A DNA stretch of 64,000 nt, taken from assembly GCA_026874595.1 (NCBI GenBank), contig CM049307.1:94898330-94962329 (forward strand). The letters run 5' to 3'. A model generated the notes under the pieces. That model made no database searches. It saw nothing but the letters and a program-made list of their open reading frames with translations, and was not told the DNA's origin. The DNA comes from Sipunculus nudus. Taxonomy: Eukaryota; Annelida; Sipuncula; Golfingiida; Sipunculidae. Position numbers and translations under genes: made by a program. This document shows positions 47,523 to 58,400 of this stretch, piece after piece. Numbering within the stretch: position 1 is the stretch's first letter; every line of letters begins with the position of its first letter.

Positions 47523-50181
47523 TTCTATTATCTTGAAACGCTGTCCATTTTCCATAAGACGTCTCAGTGTTATGCCATTGTTTCGGTTTCCATTTGTTGA
47601 CAAAAGAAATATATATCCAAAATAATATTGGAAATGATTGAATTCAGATTCAGGCTAAGATAAGAAATTATATTTAATAGTAAGGGGAAATAACTTAAAG
47701 CACTGAACTCTTAAAGCTTCATGAAAACCCACACTGATGTAACTCCAGTATGGCCGTTTTTATTTTATAGATGCGTCTTTATGAAGTAGCAGACGACATA
47801 CAACCGGACCCGCGGGTTGGCGCGCGTTTACTCGACTACCGTCGGGTTAGTGCGCATGCGCACGGGTGGCACGTGTTCCGAGTTCTCAACACTATCCGGA
47901 GATGGGTCAACAACACTGATGCAAATAAAGGTAAGTTCTTACACAGTATAACTGGAAAATGCATATATACAGTAAAACCTCGAATTAACGACCACGAAAG
48001 ACCTCGATAAAGTGGTGCCTTTTTGGTAAATAGGCACAAAGTCCATGACATATGTTTGCTTATTACTTCTTTGGATCAATTAATCCAGACTTTCTTTCAT
48101 ATAGGTATCGTATAAATCGAATAAAATTAATGGTATGTCAAAATATACCATTTTAAGAATTGTCGCACATTTTTATATCTAAGTGGGCAAGCTGGCAAAA
48201 TTTTATTTTGTGTCTAACATTCATTTTCAAAAATAAAGAAAATTATTCACTTAGTATTTTGGTCCCATCGTTCGCGGAAAACTCATTATTTTGCTGTGTC
48301 ATTGGGAAAAGTTGTGGTGGTTTTGCGTATAGGATGGCCTGTCAATGTTGCGATCCGTTGGACCAAACCGTTAGGTCTAAAATATCTAAATCTTAAATCA
48401 CGATAACGTTGACAGAGTTTGTTAGCACGCGTATGAGCCTGATTCGAGACATCTACATCCAGCAAAGCTATACCTTATTTAACGAACATCTCTTTGATTA
48501 ACTCAAGGTTATCGTTTACTTCGTCGCGATAACCTTGACTCAATATACCGCCTATTTCAACATTTTAAAACACGAGCTGTCAGTATTACAAACGATATAT
48601 CATTTTAAAAGCATTCCATTCTTTCGATCTGAATCACGGTATGCTAAAAAATATAAACCATGATGTTATAATAAGTTTATATTATTTTTCTTTAGGATTC
48701 CTCTTGACCGCCCACAGTCGGAGCGGGGAGAACATGAACGGGACGTGGGTCCGCTTCGCTCAGCGGGCGGAACACCACGACAGTAAACAGCCGGTCCTCG
48801 TGGTTTTCACCAAAGATCAGATGGGTCAGCCGAAATACGTGGAGCCCTCTAACAGCGGTAAGATATAGCTACAGTTGTGAAATCTTTATCGAGATGTCAA
48901 CATTTTTTTTTTTACTTTAAAATGTTGTCAATCACATAACATATGTTCATGTTTTAACTTTGGGGGTTCATATAGGAAATGCTTCAATGTTATTTGCTGG
49001 TGCAATTTGTTAGAAAATAATGGTTAACCGCTAGCGCCATCTGTCTCTTGTAGTCTTTACTATAATCATCAGGTTATTGCATTCCTTGCGTTACTGATAG
49101 CAGGTAATTACAAACTGAACATTTCTGCCTGCGATAATTTCGAGAGTACGGCAAAAAGGTAAAAAAGGTGTCATAATGAAAAAAAAAATCATAAATTGTT
49201 TTGATTATCTGGGAAAGTAATGAAATGCTTGCATCGAAAGATTGAAACTAAAACGTTATATCTTTAAACAACGCGTCGATAGATGTGATGGTGTTAAGAC
49301 CGTATACATATTTTTACGTTTGAATGCTGTTGGAAAAAAAATATATCGGAACATTTGTGTGATGAATCAAAATCATCGTAAATTTGTATTTGTGCTGACA
49401 TCGGAGAATTTTCATATACTATTGTGTCACTGGTTTCTAGTTGGGTATTGTGCTAAAAGTTCTAGTAAATTATCCATGGCGACATTCAGTTGGAGTTGGT
49501 ACCCGTAAAAAAATCTGACATAAAAAATCAAGACTCGGTGATTTAAACCCAGTGTATATATGTTTTAACCATAAATTTACCTCTTTATTTTACTTATCTC
49601 AAATGCATTAAAATTATTTAATTTTTCTTTTAGATTTACTGGCAGATTATACGAAACTGAAGAACAAAAAAACCATTAACAGCAAATCCCGCAGACAGCA
49701 GGTCCAGTTTTTGAACGAGCGATTCAGAGCACAAAGGCGGGCTCGATTACGCTTGCGTCGGCATGGTGCTGCTTTTACGCAGTCGTACAGAAATCCAGTA
49801 CACAGACGACAGAAACGCGCCGCATCAAATCTGGATATACTAGACAAACGTGGCACCAGGCGACGCTGGTGTTCTAAACGTCAGTTGTACGTAGACTTTG
49901 AGGAAATCGGTTGGTCAGGTTGGATTATATCCCCAAAAGGTTATAATGCTTATCACTGCAAAGGACAGTGCCCCTTTCCGCTTGGGCAACATCAAAAACC
50001 GACCAACCATGCAACGGTCCAGAGCATAATCCATGCTTTAGGACTGGGCAAGGACGTATCCTCACCATGTTGTGTTCCTAATAAACTTTTTTCAATCAGT
50101 CTTTTATATTTTGACGACGATGACAATGTCATTCTGAAACAATATGACGATATGGTTGCTGCGAGTTGTGGGTGTCATTGA
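30607..50181 (+). CDS. ADMP: ADMP-like BMP ligand (TGF-beta family), five exons
   Basis: Exons 30607-30922, 44321-44469, 47771-47930, 48696-48857 and 49634-50181 join in frame to 444 residues. Order: hydrophobic signal peptide (about 1-20), TGF-beta prodomain, basic linker, furin site RRQKR (320-324), then a 120-residue mature ligand. The ligand has all seven cystine-knot cysteines (342, 371, 375, 408, 409, 441, 443), including the one for the interchain bond, and ends SCGCH. The phrases FEEIGWSGWIISPKGYNAYH, TNHATVQSII and LKQYDDMVA fit anti-dorsalizing morphogenetic protein better than BMP2/4 or BMP3. ADMP is secreted, signals through BMP receptors and is regulated by Chordin in dorsoventral patterning. 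Three N-glycosylation sequons (NVS, NNT, NGT) lie in the prodomain. The ATG at 30607 precedes the signal peptide; the open frame upstream has no ATG. BMP2/4-type is the main alternative. Confidence 0.9.
30955..30990. repeat. (ATT)n microsatellite in ADMP intron 1
   Basis: About twelve ATT units, starting 33 bases after the exon 1 donor. Confidence 0.95.
33118..33215 (-). mobile_element. tRNA-derived SINE fragment, minus strand
   Basis: On the minus strand a tRNA-like head reads GTAGCCAAGCTGGTTAAGAG (A box region), then GGTCTCAGGTTCGATTCGAC (B box). It abuts a (TA)n tract at 33229-33284. It differs from the 25.5 kb SINE family. Weak cloverleaf, so not a functional tRNA. Confidence 0.5.
33229..33284. 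repeat. (TA)n microsatellite
   Basis: TA repeats with one AA interruption, in ADMP intron 1. Confidence 0.95.
33875..33960 (+). mobile_element. possible degraded tRNA-derived SINE
   Basis: ACGTGGATAAAGCGTTGGAC resembles a tRNA A-box arm, followed by GGGGTCTCCAGTTTGGTCAC in place of a B box. Too degraded for certainty. Confidence 0.25.
36020..36290 (+). pseudogene. remnant of a non-LTR retrotransposon 3' end
   Basis: One frame reads SAAPTFWNGLPKDIETAG and then STAILK before a stop. The A-P-x-x-W-N-x-L-P-x-x-I motif is the conserved C-terminal signature of CR1/L2-type reverse transcriptase ORFs. It is followed by K-rich and F-rich residues as in those proteins. The reading frame upstream is broken and no RT domain is present. 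It lies in ADMP intron 1. Confidence 0.55.
39996..40490 (+). promoter_or_regulatory. GC-richer island in ADMP intron 1, candidate enhancer
   Basis: This half-kilobase stands out from AT-rich flanks. It is open in two frames (121 and 147 codons), but neither has a family motif or splice sites. It carries a cluster of E-box type sites: CACGTG at 40182, CAGGTG at 40225, CACCTG at 40244, followed by GGTGTCAC at 40251. Either a regulatory island, an unrecognised exon or an old insertion. Confidence 0.3.
43930..43966. repeat. (CA)n(TA)n microsatellite
   Basis: About ten CA units followed by eight TA units, in ADMP intron 1. Confidence 0.95.
44321..44469 (+). CDS. ADMP: ADMP exon 2: prodomain
   Basis: Residues 106-155, after acceptor TTAATTTCAG. 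FYFNVSYIADTESVQQAELRVFQL (positions read from 44341) is the prodomain strand pattern of BMPs and includes an NVS sequon. Donor GTCAGT, phase 0. Confidence 0.9.
45310..46050. other. GC-rich patch in ADMP intron 2
   Basis: CpG-containing sequence with CCAGGGGGCG (45322), GCGGCGCTTGAAGCGC (near 45820) and CCGCCATCTGGTG (near 45940). It sits within a field of AT-rich repeat sequence, so it may be an insertion, but I see no clear termini. No protein motif. Confidence 0.4.
46614..46830. repeat. dispersed repeat related to 20170-20400
   Basis: Shares GTCAG.ATG.CTGTCTGTTCG, GTATGTTCTGTCTGTCTGTC-like text and CTTCCGGCAAGCGCTCGACC with the block at 20.2-20.4 kb, in the same order. Noncoding. Confidence 0.6.
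47458..47514. repeat. (TA)n microsatellite
   Basis: About 28 TA units in ADMP intron 2, 257 bases before exon 3. Confidence 0.95.
47771..47930 (+). CDS. ADMP: ADMP exon 3: prodomain
   Basis: Residues 156-208, after acceptor ATTTTATAG. It starts MRLYEVADD and contains LLDYRRVSAHAHGWHVFRV, as in BMP prodomains where W-x-x-F precedes a helix. It also holds an NNT sequon. Donor GTAAGT, phase 1. Confidence 0.88.
48696..48857 (+). CDS. ADMP: ADMP exon 4: prodomain
   Basis: Residues 209-262, after acceptor TTTCTTTAG. GFLLTAHSRSGENMNGTW and QPVLVVFTKDQ match the last part of a BMP prodomain. Donor GTAAGA, phase 1. The exon is clearly more GC-rich than its introns. Confidence 0.9.
49634..50181 (+). 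CDS. ADMP: ADMP exon 5: basic linker, furin site and mature ligand
   Basis: Residues 263-444 and TGA at 50179-50181. An Arg-rich stretch (about 292-305) precedes the RRQKR cleavage site at 320-324. A second basic site (KRGTRRR) lies just before the first cysteine. The cysteine knot is complete. Confidence 0.95.
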
Positions 50182-50856
50182 CAGATGGCGCTGCAACCCG
50201 GAGTGAATTGTGCCAAATTACAGGCAAGCGGAAGTCCGGTATATGAAACCGGAAGTCCTGGAGAGCCTACATAAATGCCCGACGTCGGGTCTGTATGTAA
50301 GAAGAGCGGCAATGGTCCAGTATCAGAATTCTCGAAAAATCATTTTTTTTTGTGCTCAGAGAACAGCGCACCCAACTTTATACCAAAGTTTTTTTTTCGA
50401 AAGGAAATACAAGATGAAATAAACTATTGCAACGACGTAAATAGATGATTCAAAGAATACCAATCAACATATTCGGATTGTAAGCTCCTCTGTTAGTTAT
50501 ATTTTTTTCAGTGCCAAACTTGGAAGGATGCAAAGCGGCACCGTACATCTGATAGTGGAACGCCACCTACCGCTCGCAAAACAAACCGAAAACTCGATGT
50601 AGTGAACAAGGGCAAACAAAATGTTCGATTACTTTTCAACATCTTCTGTCGCAATTATGCCGTTCGCGCATTGCAACTTTAGGTTCGGATGTAGACCATG
50701 GAAGTACCTCCTGGGCATAATGGCGACTGACGATTTTAATGTATATAACACGTATACATGCAGTCATATTAACTGTCTTGATTCTCCAACCAACCTTTTT
50801 GGGACACAAATTTGCCTTCTCAAAGAAGCTTCATGTTTTCTTCACAGTGATACTTG

Positions 50857-51110
50857 GTCAAAACTTTGCTTTCTCAGTAATACAACGTTGACAAAACTTT
50901 GCCTTCTCAGTGACACAATGTGGACAAACTTTTTCCTGCTCAGTAATACAATGTTAACAAAACTTTGCCTTCTCAGTGATACAACGTGGACAGAAGTTTG
51001 CCTTCTCAGTAATACAACGTGTACAAAACTTTGCCTTCTCAGTGATTCAACGTACGTGGTCAAAAATTTGCCTCCTTAGTGATATACGTGGAAAAAACTT
51101 TCCCTTTTCA
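50857..51110. repeat. 33-bp minisatellite after ADMP
   Basis: About seven to eight units of the type CAAAACTTTGCCTTCTCAGT followed by GATACAACGTGGA, diverged at the ends. Since 33 is a multiple of three, open frames of 70-150 codons persist on both strands. They look like repeat artefacts. Confidence 0.85.
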
Positions 51111-51866
51111 AAGAGCCAATGGGGAAACAAGACGCTTGATTCTCATCAAATACTCTTCGTTGTCGAAACGTCGTCTTTAATTGTAAGAGATTCTGTTCAA
51201 GTATTTTTCTGGACAAGGACGTCCTGCAGGTAATATGCAAGACGCCATGGAACATCGAAACGTGTAGATAAATGTTTGAAATTATATTGTTTGTGGAGAA
51301 ACGACAGGCCTACCCGAGGTAGACACTTTGTAAAGTTATGTATATAGTTATGGATAGTGTCAGGATAGCTGGTTGTACATTCATTTAAAAAAACGTCAGT
51401 ATAATATAATAACTACTAATAAACTTATTAATGGTGCTATTGTTAAAACATAACCGGAGTCAGCATGTCTTGAATCTACGCAAATTAAGTAATTAATCGC
51501 TCATGATTGATTTCTACACCTGAACAATTAGCACTGCTTAATTATCATCAAATGAAAGAAACAGAAGTATTGAAATCCTGAATTCATGCCGAAGAATTAT
51601 AAGCACTTTGTTAATAAGGATTCCCCTTAATTGCATGAATGAAAAAGACTAATGCAAAATGAAATATATATATATTCCTTTGTTATTGGTAGCTGAGACT
51701 TTCAGAACTGTTCTCTGGTCTGATTTGATCACGTGACAGCCTGGCCCTTGTCCAGGCACCAATAGGGTCACCTTATTATCCTGTAGAATGTATTGTTGTA
51801 AAAAGCATGTTTATGTAAATATTGTAAATATCTGTCTGAAAATGCATTGTAAATATATTTGTTGTA

Positions 51867-51872
51867 AATAAA
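51867..51872 (+). terminator. ADMP: candidate ADMP polyadenylation signal
   Basis: AATAAA in TTGTAAATAAAATTATT, preceded by several TGTAAATAT repeats typical of 3' UTR ends. Confidence 0.4.
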
Positions 51873-51890
51873 ATTATTACATTTACTATT

Positions 51891-53821
51891 CGTTTTAAGT
51901 ACCTGCATTCAAATTTACTAATAAGAAGAGATTCCATGATATGATAAAATGCGACATATATACTTTATCTGGTAAAGTATATTAATTTGTGAAAGTTGGT
52001 GTGGAATGTATTCAGCGTAGGCCTATAATTACAAAAACAATTTAAACACAGTATTATAAAACCTGTAAATTTTTATATGAGATTCATCATCGTTGAAAGA
52101 TCAAAGGTAAAATTAACTATTATTGAATGATTATTATAAAATAATTAATTAAAAAGCGTACGCATGACACTGACAATACAGATGATGCTTGTAGGATAAA
52201 CCACTAGAATATCACAAGTGCAACCCCCCCCCCCCCTACCCCCCGGTTTTTGTGTAACCTGACCCAAAGAGTTTAAAGTATCCATTTACTCTTCTACTAG
52301 ACCTCAGTCAGCTATAGGGTGAACCATACACGAGCGGATGGCAGGATTTAGAAAAAGGACAAAACCTCAAAAAAGGTCCAAGGTCCAGGAAAAAGGGTAG
52401 CCGTCAAAACCCGACTCAGTAGGCATTAAAATATGGCTGGTAAGCCTTACTTGAACCGTGATACAAGTCATGTCGAGGAATGCATCGCAGTGGTCTTCCG
52501 ACATGTTGCATTCATATCTTGGTATACAGCAAATAATCTCAACATTAGGCTACGAATGATGTATTAACATAAAAGAATAAATGTGAACTGACAACTCCAT
52601 CTCTCTCTTTACGAGTCATTCCCTGTGTAGTGTACATTTGCTGTGTCCAGTAACCGGTTGGAGCCATGTTTGTATTCAAGCGGTCAGAAATTCATCAAAC
52701 ATGCGGAGGGATTTACCATTATGCTGAGTTAAACAATTTCTGAGTTAAAACCAACTTTTCCTGCTCATGTTACGTGTTGTTAGAAAGTATACTAACTAAA
52801 CTGACGATTGGTCTGGTTTATGTCAAATGACACCGTACTTGTAGGCCATGCGGCGTTATCAGCAATGACAACTTGCTAAAGGATATGTAACGGCACTCTG
52901 ACAGTCAGTACGCCGGAATGGCGGTAGAAAAGGGGGTGGGTGGGGATGGTAAGGTTGCGGCGGCTGAAAAGAAACAAGGGGGGGGGGGGGGTCGTCCGGA
53001 CCCCTTCTGAAACAGTAACCACTGTAACCGAATGTATTTTTTAAGGATTTCCCGCAGGAATGGAAGGCCTATAGGCGTTGATATTAATACTTTGGAAAAC
53101 ATTTTTGTTAGTGGACCTGTTCAGGTCCCGCTGAGTGCAAAAACCATCGATTTGAATTGTTTTCCTTAATCTCTTTCTTTCATCATTTTCTGTTTGCGCT
53201 AGATTCCCAATGTGGCTAATTTTCCAGAGCTGAAATATGGGCACAATATTAATTCTATGGGTTCATATTTGCACCTGATATTTATTTTGACCTTGACCTG
53301 ATTCTTAAGGTCGTACACCCAAGAGTCTATTCCTTATGAGGTGCTTGTGTCGGGTGGGGGGGGGGGGGCACGTAGATTGATTGTTTTAATTATTATGTTA
53401 ACTGTACGCCTTGTCTTAACGTATGACGTTCCACGCGTAAACGTAGATCACCAGACATATTCATATGAGAGATTGCACTCGAGACATACTAGTAAATAGT
53501 TCCCTTCTGGAAAGCGCGGGCTGGTTAATGAGAGCATGATCTAATAGTCGCATTATATATATATTTTTAATTTCATTGACAAACGTACACACAACATAAG
53601 ATGGACTACAGTGAACAGAAAATACCGCGTAATTCAAAAGCAGTCAAAACTACCAGTAATGATTTAACGTGCAGATTTCACAGACAGCACGAGAAATCTT
53701 GATAACTCATTGACGGAGAGTTAGGCATGTAGAAACAAACACTGGATTTTTATTCAAATGTGTTCGAAAACACGAGTGCTTTACTACATCTTTAAAATCT
53801 CATGTACATATTCCCTTTATA
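51891..53821. other. no gene recognised
   Basis: AT-rich intergenic DNA with C-run (52225), G-run (52980-52992) and another G-run (near 53355). No supported exon. Confidence 0.45.
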
Positions 53822-53822
53822 G

Positions 53823-54016
53823 TGAAACGCCGAAATGCTATGAAAATTGGTGAACTGAATTGGTGTCCAGGTGAAGCTCCAATTTTAGAGGGTGGACCGG
53901 TGTCTGACCCAAGCTATAGCTTAGGGCCAACGCAAAAATTCGCATCTGGTGTCGGTCCCAGGAAACCATTCAGTTCAGAAGCCGAAATCGTGAAACCTTC
54001 GAAAACCGTCCGCTGA
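53823..54016 (+). CDS. possible terminal exon, product not recognised
   Basis: After an acceptor-like TTCCCTTTATAG a frame stays open for 64 codons to TGA: KRRNAMKIGELNWCPGEAPI and so on, rich in Gly, Pro and Ser with a coding-like composition. No upstream exon could be found to join it, no domain is recognised, and open frames of this size arise by chance here. It may be a terminal exon, a pseudoexon or noise. Confidence 0.25.
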
Positions 54017-54179
54017 ATAATAATACTGACATGATGGCGGCATTTGGCCAAAGTTGTGCAAGTCTGTTAATTATTTTATTAACTGTTACTGTTGATGCCC
54101 GTTAAGAGTTAAATAAGCAATGATTTGGGTATAAACAGTCTTTCGTAAGTGTTTTGAATTCAACATTCCACCCTTAGCC

Positions 54180-54290
54180 TAGTCCATACATGTACCTTCG
54201 TGTCCTGTGATACTCTTGCTGGGCGGACATGCGCGCGCATATATGCCCGTCCAGTAAGAGTATAGGACATCAAGGTCCATGTATGGACTA
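54180..54290. repeat. foldback element with about 50-bp imperfect arms
   Basis: The left arm from TAGTCCATACATG and the right arm ending CATGTATGGACTA are inverted repeats over about 52 bp each, with a GCGCGCGC centre. Arms differ at roughly ten positions. A MITE-like foldback or a structured RNA; no target duplication is obvious. Confidence 0.7.
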
Positions 54291-54836
54291 ACTTTAGCTC
54301 TGTATAGCTAAAGCTCAGACGCACGTATACTGTGTGTCCATGTCGTTTGACCCATGGATATGTTATAGGTCATACAGAAAGTCTATTTTCATCTTAATTG
54401 CGATATACATTAGCCAGTCACAATTAATAATGCTCTCACTCACTAGGTCTCAAGTGCCGAGGCATGCATCTCAACTTTTGATAATACTTTCATCATTAAT
54501 TCATTTAATTATATTAAATAAATTACGATGTTATTATAATTGGTCTATTAAAACCGAAACCTTCCATTCAGAACAGGTGTTCCTGTAACTGAAACTAAGT
54601 TTCATATTTTCGAATGGAACCTTACGTTTGCAAACGATTTGAGCGCCATCTGGTAGTTATTGTATTGCTTAAACACCAGATCAAAACCATAAACATGACC
54701 ACATACAAATTTTAACTTAGAAATAACGAATATCTGTCAGACCTGACACTGTTTTCATCCGGTTAATGACTGTACAGGACAGTGTTAAAGGTTCCGAATA
54801 ATTATAAAACCTTGCATGACAACTTCAATTTTGCAG

Positions 54837-54934
54837 CCACTCTTGGAGGTTTGACCAAGGGTGAGATGATCAGTAACAATTCGATTGTTAAGCAACTGAA
54901 TCAGCTGAGCGGTCAAAGTCAAGGGTACGCTTAA
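54837..54934 (+). CDS. possible terminal exon, product not recognised
   Basis: A good acceptor (CAATTTTGCAG) is followed by a frame open only if one base is supplied by a previous exon: ATLGGLTKGEMISNNSIVKQ, then LNQLSGQSQGYA and TAA. The 33 codons look coding but are too few to be sure. It needs the same entry phase as 53823-54016, so the two could be alternative last exons of one unseen gene. Confidence 0.22.
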
Positions 54935-55265
54935 AACACAATAGGTCCGATAAGTACATGTAGCAAAGGAGTGTTCAGAATAGTCCCTTTTAAGTGGGAA
55001 ACATCACAAACCTCTAACTCTGTTAGAATTCCTTTATAAAAGGAATATTCAAAGAATGTCAACGGTGGTATGTTTACAAGTATCTTCCATTCGTCAAGTT
55101 TCTACAAACTTATTTTTTTTCTTCATGTAGAACATCCCTGGCACTTCATGGGTCAAATATTTAGTTGGTCTGTGCAAGTCACACAAGCTTTTACTGGATG
55201 ACACTGTTACTACACATTTAAAATCACAAATAAAACAACACATTAATATAACATTTATATATACA

Positions 55266-55271
55266 TTTATT
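55266..55271 (-). terminator. UQCRC2: UQCRC2 polyadenylation signal
   Basis: AATAAA on the minus strand, about 120 bases after the UQCRC2 stop codon. Confidence 0.6.
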
Positions 55272-55390
55272 TCTCATTCATAAATCAAAAGAACCTCAAA
55301 TGTTGTCCTTTCTTTGACACAAACACTGTAGTAATCTGAGATGGTGGCCATATGTAAGAGACTAATTTATAAGTTAAACATGTCCTAAGG

Positions 55391-55480
55391 TTATTTCATT
55401 AACTCGTCCAGGTACGGTGTTTCTGACAGGTCTCCAACAGCGGCCATGGCTGGTTTGCCATTGATCACTTTCTTGGCCAC
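55391..55480 (-). CDS. UQCRC2: UQCRC2 last exon with stop
   Basis: Encodes VAKKVINGKPAMAAVGDLSE then TPYLDELMK and TAA at 55391-55393. Separated from the previous exon by a 4.0 kb intron filled by a satellite-like array. Confidence 0.95.
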   Translation of the reverse strand: MAKKVINGKPAMAAVGDLSETPYLDELMK

Positions 55481-58400
55481 CTGGAAATAAAACAAATAAT
55501 AAAACATCTTTGTTTAAGTAAAGTTCAATATTACAGCTTTAGGGCTTATACCAAGCCCCTGGAGAAATGTAGGAACTTTATAGGAGGACCTGAAGCAAAA
55601 AATATTGAAGTTTCTACAGATTTTCAGCCAAAAATAAAGGAAAAATACATGAGTGTTCACGGCATAAATGTGAATTACACGGTAAACTAATATGAGTATA
55701 TATTCTCTCAAGGTATGTTCAATTAATTAATATGGCTTTACTTGTAAATACTGCAACATCTAATGGTACAGTTTTACAGAAGATTTGTATGATTTCAATA
55801 AAGGAAGTTTAGAAGACTATACTTATTCAGTAATAACAATCATATTGAAAACATGATTGTACAGTAAACAAGTGACCCAGGGGTCATGACGCTCAGCTGA
55901 CCAGGAAGACATTGACAAAAGTAATTTTATCATCTGTATGTCAAATTTGAATGAAATACTTTTTCCAAACTTGACCTTTTGTATAAAATCATCCAATATT
56001 CATTGGGGTACTATGGAGCTCTGTAGCATGAAGGATATGGGTAACAGACACCTATTTTCAAGGTTTACAAGATGACTTTTCAGGGGTCTCCCAGCATGTC
56101 AAAAAATAAAATTCTAGGTCCAGTTATTATGATTTGTGCCCCGTTAACAGATGACCAAATGTTTATTCTGGGGGGTATTTCAAAGCCGCATAGGATGAAG
56201 GATATGGGTAACAGAGATGTAATTTCAGGTGCACAAGGAGACTTTTCAGGGGCCTCCCAGCATATCAAGAAAGGAGATTCTAGGTCAAGTCATTATAATT
56301 TGTGCTCTGTTAACAGATGACCAAATCTTTATTCTGGGGAGTACTTCGGAGCCCCAGAGCATGAAGGATATGGGTAACAGAGACCTAATTACAGGTTTCC
56401 AAGATGTTTCATGGACCTCCCTGCATGTTAAGAAAGAAGATTCTAGGTCAAGTCATTATGATTTGTGGCCTGTTAACAGATGACCAAATGTTTAAAGGTC
56501 TCAAATATCAAGAAAAAAATTCTTAAAAAATCAAAATACAGGTGGCACCACCAGTCTACAGAAACTGATGAAACAAGCCATTATCAATACAAATGTGGAC
56601 AATCATGGTGATCAATGCATTAGTTATTGTATCAAATTTTGCATTATTCTGGGAGGAACTTCCGAGCCTCATAGCTGAAAGGATATCAGTAACAGAGACC
56701 TTATATCAGGTTTCCATATAGACTTTTTATGAATGTCCTTGCATGTCATGACAGAAGATTCTAGGTCCAGTTGATATGATTTGTGCCCTGTTAACAGATG
56801 ACCAAATCTTAAAAGGTTTCAAAAATAGAGAAAAAAAAACTTTAAAAAATCGAAAAAATACATGTGGCGCCACCAGTCTGCAGAAACTGATGAAACATCA
56901 TGATCAATATCCATGCAAAGAATCATGGTGATAAATGCATTAGTTGTGGACAATCATGGTGATCAATGCATTAGTTATTGTATCAAATTTTGCTTTATTC
57001 TTAGGATACGTGGGAGCCCCATAGCTCAGAGGATATAGGTCACAGTGACCTAATTTCAGGTTTCCAAGGAGAATTTTAATGGACCTTCCAGGATGTCAAG
57101 TGAGAAGATTTCAGGTCCAGTGGTTATGATTTGTGCCCTGTTAATGGACAGACGCCTGGATGGCCGGACGGACGATGGACAAAAGGTGATCCCTATAGCT
57201 CAGATGACTTTCAGTCAGCTGAGCCATAAATTAAAAAAAAATAGAGGTGGCGCCACCAGAATGCAGAAACTGATGAAACATTTCATGATCAATATCCATG
57301 CAAAGAATCATGGTGATCAATATAATAATTGTTCAGATACTTGAGCTTTTGTATCAAATTTTCCATTATTCTGGGGGGTACTTCGGAACCCCATAGCTCG
57401 AAGAATATAGGTCACAGTGACCTAATTTCAAGTTTTTAAGGAGACTTTTCATGGGCCTCTCAGCATGTCAAGAGAGAAGATTCTAGGTCCAGTTGTTACG
57501 ATTTGTGCCATGTTAACAGATGACCGCATCTTATGAGGTCTCAAAAATGGAGAAAAAAATTCGTAAAAATAATAAAATACAGGTGGCGCCACCATACTGC
57601 AGAAACTGATGACACATTCCATGATGAATATCCATGCAAAGAATCATGGTGATCACTGCAATATTTGTTTAGATACTTGAGCTTTTGTATCAAATTTTCC
57701 ATTATTCTGGGGGGTACTTCGGAGCCCCATAGCTCAAAGGTTATGGGTAACAGAGACCTAATTTCAGGTTTCCAAAGAGACCTTTTATGGGCCTCCTTGC
57801 ATGTCAAGAGAGAAGATTCTAGGTGTAGTCGTTACGATTTGTGCCCTGTTAACAGATGGCCGCATCTTAAGAGGTCTCAAAAATAGAGAAAAATATTGGT
57901 AAAAATCGAAAAAATACAGGTGGCGCCACCAGTCTGCAGAAACTGATGAAACACTCCATGATCAATATCCATGCAAAAAATCATGATGATCAATGCATAA
58001 GTTGTTCAGATACTTGAGCTTTTGTATCAAATTTTCCATTATTCTGGGGGGTACTTCGGAACCCCATAGCTCGAGGAATATAGGTCACAGTGACCTAATT
58101 TCAGGTTTACAAGTAGAATTTCCATAGTCCTCCCAGGATGTCAAGAGAGAAGATTCTAGGTCCAGTTCTTACGATTTGTGCCATGTTAACAGATGACCAC
58201 ATCTTATGAGATCTCAAAAATAGAGAAAAAAATTCGTAAAAATAAAAAAAATACAGGTGGCACCACCATACTGCAGAAACTGATGACACATTCCATGATC
58301 AATATCCATGCAAAGAATCATGGTGATCACTGCAATAGTTGTTTAGATACTTGAGCTTTTGTATCAAATTTTCCATGATTCTGGGGGGATAGGGAGCCCC

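Larger units (their letters stand above)
44470..47770 (+). other. ADMP: ADMP intron 2 (3.3 kb)
   Basis: Contains copies of dispersed repeats with AGGTCA phrases (44850-44900, 46440-46490), a GC-rich patch (45310-46050), a copy of the 20.2 kb repeat (46614-46830) and a (TA)n tract (47458-47514). No extra exon. Confidence 0.75.
50182..51890 (+). other. ADMP: ADMP 3' UTR region
   Basis: Downstream of the stop there is no other gene. It contains the 33-bp minisatellite (50857-51110). Polyadenylation signals AATAAA are at about 51418 and, better placed in a TGTAAATAT-rich context, at 51867-51872. The true end is not determined. Confidence 0.45.

Noticed and set aside
50621-51079. 152-codon open frame with Leu-Cys-Leu-Leu-Ser repeats
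   Set aside because: It is produced by the 33-bp minisatellite; the antisense frame is open for the same reason.
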